A DNA stretch of 53,034 nt from Frankia sp. R82 (lineage in GTDB: Bacteria; Actinomycetota; Actinomycetes; Frankiales; Frankiaceae), in contig NZ_JAMQQG010000001.1 of the NCBI RefSeq assembly GCF_023716925.1, positions 127,887 through 180,920 of the forward strand, in the 5' to 3' direction. The notes beneath the pieces are model-generated. The model was not told the DNA's origin. It was given only the letters and a program-made list of their open reading frames with translations, and did no database searches. This document shows, piece by piece, positions 1 to 6,686 of this stretch (the stretch's first letter is position 1; each line of letters starts with the position of its first letter). The translations under genes and the position numbers were made by a program.

Positions 1-117
1 CAACGAGCCTCACAGGCCGACCAGCGGACAGGAACCGACCAACGAGCCTCACAGGCCGACCAGCGGACAGGAACCGACCAACGAGCCTCACAGGCCGACC
101 AGCGGACAGGAACCGAT
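1..117. repeat. 39-bp tandem repeat, three copies, open at left edge
   Basis: Three head-to-tail copies of a 39-bp unit start at 1, 40 and 79. They are identical except for the last base of the third copy. The array may continue outside the window. Because 39 is a multiple of three, frames 1 and 2 of the plus strand stay open through the array, giving 13-residue peptide repeats that end at stops at 181 and 239. It lies inside the integrated element, downstream of the integrase stop. There are no spacers, so it is not a CRISPR array. Confidence 0.95.
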
Positions 118-148
118 CCCCTCGCCACGGTCATCCGCCCCGACGGTC

Positions 149-241
149 GTGATTCTCGCGGCGCGCGATTTCAGGCTCCCTGACGTGCTCGGGCATGTGG
201 AAGCCGGACGGGTCGTGCTGGTTATTCCGACTTCCCCGTGA
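149..241 (+). pseudogene. possible remnant resembling a Phd/YefM-type antitoxin N-terminus
   Basis: Frame 2 of the plus strand from a GTG at 149 to TGA at 239-241 reads as 30 residues including ARDFRLPDVLGHVEAGR followed by VVLV. That resembles the helix-strand pattern of Phd/YefM antitoxins (SARDFR..L.DVL..VEAGE.VVVTR). The usual DNA-binding end is missing and no ribosome binding site is visible. The frame is also open leftward through the 39-bp repeats. It is too short to identify safely and may be chance. Confidence 0.2.
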
Positions 242-284
242 GCCACCTGCGGCGCGGACGCGAGGATGGATTTCCGTTCCGTGC

Positions 285-1739
285 TTAACGTGCTCGGCGG
301 AAGCAAAGACCGTTTCCGAGGTCGCAAAGGCCGTTTCCGAGGTCTACGATTCCGTCCGCGCCGCTGGTGTCCGCGAAGCCCGCACCAATCTGAATTACCC
401 ACGCCCCGCCATGCTCGGAAAGCGCCATACCCCAGGCGCGCTGAATAGCGCGGACCATTCCCCGCTTAGCGTCGGTGTCGCTGCTTGTCCACATGTGGCC
501 GACTGTCTGCCCGGTCTCCGCGTAGTCGTAGGAGTCAGGGACAATCTCAAATTGTTCGATGGCCGCCCGCAGGGCCTTACGGCTAGCAACCAGCTCATCA
601 AGTTCGTCGTCGTCGTCCGTAGCGGAAAGACGACTTTTGATCTTGGCGAGTTCGGCGTGCATCTCGTCCAGCGTGTGCGCGTTTCCTGCCACACGCTGAT
701 AGGCAAGGATGGGTGTCGTGTCGCTGGACAGCATCGTCTCGATAGCGTCGATGATTGGCTGTGCGTCGCACCCCCGGAAAATACCGCACGCCAGACGCTT
801 TTTGGGGTGCCCTCCGCACCGGAGCTTCGGAGTGCGCGGGTTTCCGGCCGGGGTGTGACCAGCATTGACGTTCAGCTTCGCACCGCACGACGGGCAGTCC
901 AAAATGCCAGAGAGCCAGTTGACGTCTCGCGCGATGGGACGACCGCCCCTGTTTCCTCGGGCGTCCGTCAAATTGGCGGCAAGCACCTTGTTAGCCTGCC
1001 ACCACAGCGGCGAGTCGACCACCGGAGTGACCGTGTGCGCCCACGTCTCGGTAACACCCTGATGGGTGTAGCGGCACTCTTCAACACCCGAATGGTTCGC
1101 AGCAAACCCGATAAGCTTTTTGATCGACCCCGGATACAGATCGTAGACGCGAGCAATGGACTGCAAAGATTCACATCTGGCGACACGCTCATAAATGTCC
1201 CGAACGGATTCCGGGTCGATGCAGAAAGCGGCCTTCCCGTAGCGGTCCCCCCTCGCCTTCCAGAACGCCGGAAGCGGACCATGATGGGCATTGTTCGCAA
1301 TAATCATAGAAATACCACGGTAGGTGGTTGATTTTACCATCATGGACTTCTCGGCATTCGCTTGCTGGGCAACGAGAGTAACGATACGGCCGGCAAAATC
1401 TGTCTTTCCGAACTGAGGTTCGGAAATCGAGATGATGTCACCACCAGCCGACCGAATACTCAACAGGATTTCCGCTTGCGCATCAAGATCCTCGCGGCGG
1501 TCAAGGCGGGACGACTCTGTAACCATAAGAATCGTGTAATCTCCGCGCTGCATATCGGCGATTGCCTCGCGTAGGGCAGGCTCTTGCGCACCATGACTAG
1601 CGGAGTAGCCATGCAACCGAAACCACCTGACGATCGTGATACCGCGTTCGGTGGCCTCACCTTCAATGATCTTGATCTGTGAGCTCTCATCCTGGCTACC
1701 CGTCGACACCCTGACAAATCCGGCGCCCAGCTCGCCCAT
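285..1739 (-). CDS. large serine recombinase (phage/ICE-type integrase)
   Basis: 484 residues. The N-terminal resolvase-type catalytic domain (about 1-150) starts with GFVRVSTGSQDESSQ, with Ser12 as the expected nucleophile, and contains the SSRLDRR arginine motif. It is followed by the recombinase domain and a zinc ribbon near 280-315 (CPSCGAKL...CGG, plus a later Cys). The length and order match large serine integrases, which recombine attP with attB without high-energy cofactors. Start ATG 1739 has GAGGA upstream. The gene has visibly lower GC than its neighbours. The C-terminus ends in a duplicated DLGNGLC coded by a 21-bp tandem repeat. It lies about 60 bp from the junction with a broken methyltransferase gene, the usual place for int after integration. 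Confidence 0.93.
   Translation of the reverse strand: MGELGAGFVRVSTGSQDESSQIKIIEGEATERGITIVRWFRLHGYSASHGAQEPALREAIADMQRGDYTILMVTESSRLDRREDLDAQAEILLSIRSAGGDIISISEPQFGKTDFAGRIVTLVAQQANAEKSMMVKSTTYRGISMIIANNAHHGPLPAFWKARGDRYGKAAFCIDPESVRDIYERVARCESLQSIARVYDLYPGSIKKLIGFAANHSGVEECRYTHQGVTETWAHTVTPVVDSPLWWQANKVLAANLTDARGNRGGRPIARDVNWLSGILDCPSCGAKLNVNAGHTPAGNPRTPKLRCGGHPKKRLACGIFRGCDAQPIIDAIETMLSSDTTPILAYQRVAGNAHTLDEMHAELAKIKSRLSATDDDDELDELVASRKALRAAIEQFEIVPDSYDYAETGQTVGHMWTSSDTDAKRGMVRAIQRAWGMALSEHGGAWVIQIGAGFADTSGADGIVDLGNGLCDLGNGLCFRRAR
303..344. repeat. 21-bp tandem duplication inside the integrase 3' end
   Basis: Two adjacent 21-bp units (303-323 and 324-344) differ at one base. They are read in frame on the minus strand as DLGNGLC twice near the integrase C-terminus. 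The duplication keeps the frame and adds seven residues beyond the conserved domains. Confidence 0.9.
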
Positions 1740-1803
1740 GTCCCAGTCCTCGCAGTCGGTGCGGATCGCGGCCTACGGCGTGCACACTACCCGACACTCT
1801 AGG
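1740..1803. other. element/chromosome junction (attL- or attR-type site of the serine integrase)
   Basis: To the right, from about 1803, the DNA reads DPIVLTHARALL, the conserved SAM-binding segment of a Methyltransf_19-type enzyme. To the left of 1803 this similarity stops abruptly with an in-frame TAG at 1800-1802. The integrase reads away from the junction and begins 60 bp from it. The simplest reading is that the element inserted into the methyltransferase gene at the codons for (VD)NDP. The exact two-base crossover cannot be fixed from one end only. Confidence 0.6.
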
Positions 1804-2291
1804 ACCCGATTGTTCTCACGCACGCCCGCGCACTGCTGAACAGCACCGCTGCGGGTGCGACCGCCTATCTCGACGCCGACCTGCACTCCCCCGAGGACAT
1901 TCTGGCCGCGCCGCAGCTGCGTGACACCCTCGACTTCAGCCAGCCGATCGCGTTGTCGGTGCTGGCGATCCTGCACTTCTTTCCGGACGCAGACGACCCG
2001 CACGCCCTGGTCGGCCGGCTGCTGCAGGCGCTGCCCGCCGGCAGTTACCTGACCGTCACGCACGCCACCGCCGACTTCGACGACGGCATGGAACGCCTCG
2101 CCGCCACCTACCGCGCCAGCGGCATCCCCGCCCAGACCCGTTCCCGGGCTGAGATCCTGCGCCTGTTCAGTGGTCTGGAGCTGCTCGACCCGGGCCTGTG
2201 CACGGTGCACCGCTGGCGCCCCGACGCCAACACCCCGACCGACCTGACCGACGCCCAGGTCAGCTTCTACGGAGCAGTGGCCCGCACGTAA
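1803..2291 (+). pseudogene. SAM-dependent methyltransferase (PF04672-like), 5'-truncated
   Basis: About 162 codons of the C-terminal part of an S-adenosyl methyltransferase of the family expanded in actinomycetes: DPIVLTHARALL, then DADL, then SVLAILHFFPDADDPHALV and the LPAGSYLTVTHAT strand. Family members are about 260-270 residues, so roughly 100 N-terminal residues (HTH-like start and GxGxP SAM loop) are missing. The frame is closed by TAG directly before D1. Internal ATGs are unlikely to make a functional enzyme. Truncation is probably caused by the adjacent integration event; the missing 5' part should lie at the other end of the element. Confidence 0.8.
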
Positions 2292-2363
2292 CAGTGCGCA
2301 GCGCCGGCATCGGGGGTGCGCCAAGCAGTTCGGTGGGCCGCGAGCGTGTGCAAGGGTGCAGGA

Positions 2364-3401
2364 ATGGGACTGCGGGTACCGGTGATCGCACTGACCGGGT
2401 ATCTCGGTGCGGGCAAGACGACCGTGCTCAACCGTCTGCTGGCCGCCCCCGGTGCCCGGCTCGGGGTCGTCGTCAACGACTTCGGGGCGATCAACGTCGA
2501 TGCCATGCTGGTCACCGGCCAGGTGGACGAGCCGGCCTCGATCGCCGGCGGCTGCGTCTGCTGCCTGCCCGACACCGACGGCCTGGACGAGGCGTTGGAG
2601 AGGCTCTCCCACCCCCGGCTACGCCTCGACGCGGTGATCGTCGAGGCCAGTGGCATCGCCGACCCGCCGAACCTGGCCCGGCTGATCCGCTTCAGCGCCG
2701 TGCGCCGGGTGCGTCCCGGCGGCCTCGTCGACGTCGTGGATGCCGCCGCCTACTTCGACACCGTCGACCGGGGTGGCCTGGCCCCGGCCCGGTTCGCGTC
2801 CGCGTCCCTCGTCCTGATCAACAAGACCGACCGGCTCCCGCCGCAACAGCGCGACGCGACGGTCGCCCGGATCACCGCCCGGATCCGCGCCAGCAACCCC
2901 CACGTGCACGTCCTCGCCACGACGCACGGCCAGGTCGATCCGGTTCTGGTCTTCGACGCGGCCCACCCGCACGACCCGGTCGACGAGCTTCCGCTGGCGG
3001 CCCTGGCCCGGCAGGAACGCGCCGCACGCCACGACCACGGGCACGGGCCGCATCCACACGTCGCCGCGGTGACCGTGCCCGCGCCCGGTCCGGTCGACCC
3101 AGGCCGGCTGCTCGACCTGGTGGAGAACCCGCCCATGAACGTCTACCGGCTCAAGGGCACCGTCACCGTCGACACCGGACGCAGCCACCGCGACCATCTC
3201 GTCAACCTGGTCGGACGACAGATCCACATCACCGCAAGGCCGCCCACGGACAGTGGTTCTCCCGGGCTGGTCGCGATCGGCACCGACCTCGACGAGCCGG
3301 CCGTCCGCGCCCGACTCGAGGCTGCCCTTGCCCCGCTCACGGACCGCCCCGGCCCGGACGGCGTCCGCCGCCTCGCCCGGTATCGCCGGCTGGGCCAGTG
3401 A
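2364..3401 (+). CDS. CobW/COG0523-family metallochaperone GTPase
   Basis: 345 residues from ATG 2364 (AGGGTGCAGGA upstream); a GTG at 2316 would add 16 non-conserved residues. Walker A is TGYLGAGKTT (11-20), the metal-binding GGCVCC motif sits near 66-71, and the NKTD guanine-specificity motif near 153. A His-rich linker HDHGHGPHPH precedes the C-terminal CobW_C domain (about 260-345). The family uses GTP hydrolysis to deliver Zn or Co (or assemble nitrile hydratase Fe/Co); which metal cannot be told here. It stands alone, downstream of the methyltransferase stump, with no visible Zur box in the 70 bp before it. Confidence 0.9.
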   Translation: MGLRVPVIALTGYLGAGKTTVLNRLLAAPGARLGVVVNDFGAINVDAMLVTGQVDEPASIAGGCVCCLPDTDGLDEALERLSHPRLRLDAVIVEASGIADPPNLARLIRFSAVRRVRPGGLVDVVDAAAYFDTVDRGGLAPARFASASLVLINKTDRLPPQQRDATVARITARIRASNPHVHVLATTHGQVDPVLVFDAAHPHDPVDELPLAALARQERAARHDHGHGPHPHVAAVTVPAPGPVDPGRLLDLVENPPMNVYRLKGTVTVDTGRSHRDHLVNLVGRQIHITARPPTDSGSPGLVAIGTDLDEPAVRARLEAALAPLTDRPGPDGVRRLARYRRLGQ

Positions 3402-3425
3402 CCACGCGCGCGGCTCCGGCGGCGG

Positions 3426-3716
3426 TCACGCCGGAACACGCACCGCGAAGACCTGCTCATGGTCCGCCGGTGTCCACATCCAGCCGGCCCCCAGCCGCGA
3501 GCCCGGCAGCTGGTTCGCCCGCACCGCATACGGCTGTTCGGGATTCGTCATTCCCCACCGCTGCGCGATCGTGTGCGCCTCCTTGCGGGCGGTTTCCACG
3601 GCCTGCTGCTCATCTCCGAACATCCCGATGATCGCGAGTGCCGGTTCTTCTATCACGCCGCATTCGATGCAACCGACCTTGCAGACGAGCCAGGTTTCCG
3701 TGCCGCTCACATGCAT
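3426..3716 (-). CDS. small hypothetical protein
   Basis: 96 residues with a plausible soluble composition and two closely spaced Cys pairs near the start (VCKVGCIECG). I do not recognise the family. GAAGGGA lies directly before the ATG at 3716, and at a better distance from the GTG two codons on (3710), so the true start may be 3710. It is convergent with the CobW GTPase, with 24 bp between stops. It could be a small zinc-binding protein, but only the cysteines suggest that. Confidence 0.55.
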   Translation of the reverse strand: MHVSGTETWLVCKVGCIECGVIEEPALAIIGMFGDEQQAVETARKEAHTIAQRWGMTNPEQPYAVRANQLPGSRLGAGWMWTPADHEQVFAVRVPA

Positions 3717-4245
3717 TCCCTTCGACCACGCCGCCCGTGGCGGCTACCAATGCTATCCGGGAATTCTTGCCAGGACGTGTCGCGCCGACACCGCACTGGT
3801 CCACGTGAGCCGAACCTCGGCACGCTCGGACGGACCCGGGCAGGTCAGGGGATCGAGCTCCGGGCCGCCACCACCACTTTTCTGGCGTTCTTCCGGGGGA
3901 TTGCCGCGCGGCCGTGGAACGGCGACCAACCCCCCGGCCGGCCGCCGCTGCTGCTGCTGCCAGGAAGCACGACCACCACCGGGAGGCGGCTGTGCTGCTC
4001 TCCCGACGGCCACCAGATGCTCGCCGGACGTGCGCCGGTGAACCGGCACCTTCGCGTGACCGGCGGCGCACCCCTCCCACCCGACCGAACCCGGCCACCC
4101 TCACCTGGCAAAGCAGCCCGACAACCACCACCGCCCCTACGGACGACCGGACGGCGGTGGCCACACGAACGCCGCAGACCCGGCCGACCATTCGGTCAGC
4201 CGGCCCGAACGGGCCACCGTCACCGGACTGTTCCCTTCCCCTCGG
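3717..4245. other. 529 bp without a supported gene
   Basis: Proline- and arginine-rich frames are open on both strands but none has family-like sequence or a convincing start. A CTG/CAG run occurs at 3948-3962. The right part should have coded the missing N-terminus of the decayed S15 peptidase that follows, but I could not find a conserved segment. It probably contains the upstream region of the small gene at 3426-3716. Confidence 0.6.
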
Positions 4246-5178
4246 TTGACAGCTGATGACAGCTCCCACCAACTTCTGGCCGCAGAATTCTTCGTGAGCC
4301 GGGGCTACATCTTCGTCTCGGTGGACGTACGCGGCACGAACCGCTCCCAGGCACCGAATGACGGGCCGCTGGTGAACCCCCTGTTCGGCCCGCGCATCAC
4401 GAAGGACGGCGTCGAGGTGGTGGACTGGGCCGCGCACCAGCTGGCCGGGTCGAACGGCGTCATCGGGCTGTACGGGTGTTCCCAGCTCGGGATCAACCAG
4501 CTTTTCACCGCCGCCGCCGTGGGCCCGCACGCACCGGTGAAGGCCGTCATTCCGGCCTGCGCCTCGAACAGCTACAACATCTACTTCTCCGGCGGCGTTC
4601 CTTCCGCTACGGTCCCGCTGTTCGGCCAGGATCTCCCGCTGGGCGGTGACAAGCACCGGGCGGAGAACCTGGCCTTCGGCCGACAGCTGGTCGCCGAGAT
4701 CAACGCCAGCGGCCATCGAGCTCGAGTGGTACGACACCTGGCTGAAGAACCGCAAAACCGGCATCGACGCCACGAAAACGCCGCTGCACCTCTACGAGCA
4801 CAGCAGCAACCGGTGGGTCAACGCCAGCAGCTACCCGCTGGTCGCCAGGTACACCCCGTACTGCCTCAACGCGAACTCCGGGCTCACCACCAGCCAGCCC
4901 GGCCCGACAGGCGCCGACCACGTGGCGTTCGCCGCCCCCGACCAGTCCAGCACCAGGCCGAGAAAAACGACTGCGGCGGCCTGCTCGGTCTGCCCCAGCC
5001 CTGTGCCTACACCGCTGCCCAGCAGGCCAGCCTGGCCGGCGGCTCCTACCAGATCGTGCGCAACAGCACCGGCCGCTCGGTGGTGAACCTGCCGCCGCTC
5101 CCCAGGGGGCGGCTCCCCGCGGCCCGCAGCGGCGTCACCCCCACCAGCGGCTTCGCCACTGAGCCTCTGGGCTGGTGA
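4246..5178 (+). pseudogene. S15-family (X-Pro dipeptidyl-peptidase/CocE-like) hydrolase, decayed
   Basis: The first frame (about 4246-4730) carries SHQLLAAEFFVSRGY, VSVDVRGTNRS and YGCSQLGINQ, the nucleophile elbow region of S15 alpha/beta hydrolases. The similarity then jumps to another frame (about 4715-4950: IELEWYDTWLKNRKTGID, TPLHLYEHSSNRWVNASSYP) and again to the first frame (about 4955-5178: GGLLGLPQPCAYTAAQ). The N-terminus is absent and a large internal stretch (cap and catalytic Asp region) seems deleted between the first two blocks. At least two frame changes plus a deletion make it non-functional. Intact relatives are secreted peptidases of 500-700 residues. Confidence 0.8.
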
Positions 5179-5492
5179 CGGGCGCATCCCTCCCTGCGCC
5201 GCGGGCTCTCCGGCATGGCCCAGGAAAGCCGCAGCGGACGCGGGTCCTTCGACCAGGAGTAAACGGGCCAGAAGGCGCCGAAAACCCAGTATCAGGACCA
5301 CAGAGATCGACCCGCCGGGCGCGACACGCCGATATGGCGGACCGCACGGGAGTCGACGGAGCCTGATCTGGGAGTCGGCGATGTCCGGCGATGTCCGGCA
5401 CCGCCCGAGGGCGGGACGGGACGGGTGCGGAGGAGTGCCGAGGGGTCCGTAGACTACGGGCGTACTGTTGCCAGCCACTGAGGGCGTCTGCT
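5179..5492. other. intergenic region upstream of serA
   Basis: 314 bp with no convincing gene. It should contain the promoter for the serA operon. A TAGACT hexamer at 5451-5456 is about 40 bp before the GTG start and could be a -10 element, but no good -35 partner is evident. GAGGG at 5480-5484 is the serA ribosome binding site. Confidence 0.4.
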
Positions 5493-6686
5493 GTGCGTGC
5501 ATTGCTGCTTGAGAGTGTTCATCCCGATGCTGCGGCGATCCTGCGCTCCGCGGGAGCGGCGGTCGAGACGCTCGACCGGGCGCTCGGTGAACAGGCGCTG
5601 ATCGAGGCGCTGGCCGGCTTCCAGCTGTTGGGCATCCGGTCGAAGACCGAGGTCACCGAGGCGGTGTTCGAGGAGGCGTCCGATCTGCTGGCCGTCGGTG
5701 CGTTCTGCATCGGCACGAACCAGATCGATCTGGCCGCCGCCGGCGACCGCGGCATCGCGGTGTTCAACGCCCCGTTCTCCAACACCCGCAGCGTGGTCGA
5801 GCTCGCGGTGGCCGAGATCATCGCGATGACCCGGCGGCTGACCGAGAAGAACGCCGGCATGCACGCGGGCCTGTGGGACAAGTCCGCCGAGGCGGCACAC
5901 GAGGTCCGCGGCCGGCGCCTGGGCATCGTCGGCTACGGCAACATCGGCGCCCAGCTGTCGGTCCTCGCCGAGGCCCTCGGCATGAGCGTCTACTTCTACG
6001 ACACCGACGACAAGCTGGCGATGGGCAACGCGCGGCGCTGCGCGACCCTGGCCGAACTGCTCGGCACGGTGGACGTCGTCACCCTGCACGTCGACGGCCG
6101 CCGGGGCAACCTCGGGATGTTCGGCGACGACCAGTTCGCCCTGATGCGCCCCGGCAGCCTGTTCCTCAACCTCTCCCGCGGCTTCGTCGTGGACCATCAC
6201 GCGCTGCGCGTCCACATCGAGTCCGGCCACCTGGCCGGCGCGGCCGTCGACGTCTTCCCGCAGGAGCCGGCCGGCCGCGGCGACGAGTTCGTCTCCGAGC
6301 TGCGCGGGCTGCCCAACGTCATCCTCACCCCGCACATCGGCGGGTCCACCGAGGAGGCCCAGCAGGACATCGGCCACTACGTCGCCGGCAAGCTGCGCGA
6401 CTACGCCCACGACGGCAACACGACGATGAGCGTCAACCTGCCGCACCTGTCGCTACCGCCCCGCCACGGCGGGCGCCGGATCGTCCACCTGCACCGCAAC
6501 GTCCCCGGCGTGCTCGCGAAGATCAACAGTCTGCTCGCCGAACACAAGGTCAACATCGAGGGCCAGCTGCTCGACACCCGCGGCGAGTACGGCTACGCCA
6601 TCACCGACATCGCCGTCGACTACCCGTCGGCCCTGTTCGACTCGCTGGCCGCCATGCCCGAAACCATCCGCGTCCGCTCCCTGTGA
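5493..6686 (+). CDS. serA: D-3-phosphoglycerate dehydrogenase
   Basis: 397 residues, the E. coli-type length. Start GTG 5493 (VRALLLE) is chosen because GAGGG lies 8 bp upstream and residues before it are non-conserved. The substrate domain flanks an NAD-binding Rossmann fold with GIVGYGNIGAQL; the catalytic Arg sits in LSRGFVVD, the Glu region in DVFPQEP, and His in TPHIGGSTEEAQ. A C-terminal ACT domain (about 325-397, RNVPGVLAKINSLLAEHKVNI) suggests serine feedback control. It oxidises 3-phosphoglycerate in the first step of serine synthesis, and relatives also reduce 2-oxoglutarate to D-2-hydroxyglutarate. Its stop overlaps the next gene's GTG by four bases (GTGA), so the two are co-transcribed. 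Confidence 0.95.
   Translation: MRALLLESVHPDAAAILRSAGAAVETLDRALGEQALIEALAGFQLLGIRSKTEVTEAVFEEASDLLAVGAFCIGTNQIDLAAAGDRGIAVFNAPFSNTRSVVELAVAEIIAMTRRLTEKNAGMHAGLWDKSAEAAHEVRGRRLGIVGYGNIGAQLSVLAEALGMSVYFYDTDDKLAMGNARRCATLAELLGTVDVVTLHVDGRRGNLGMFGDDQFALMRPGSLFLNLSRGFVVDHHALRVHIESGHLAGAAVDVFPQEPAGRGDEFVSELRGLPNVILTPHIGGSTEEAQQDIGHYVAGKLRDYAHDGNTTMSVNLPHLSLPPRHGGRRIVHLHRNVPGVLAKINSLLAEHKVNIEGQLLDTRGEYGYAITDIAVDYPSALFDSLAAMPETIRVRSL

Noticed and set aside
1-117. CRISPR-like array
   Set aside because: Units are directly adjacent with no spacers, so it is a simple tandem repeat.
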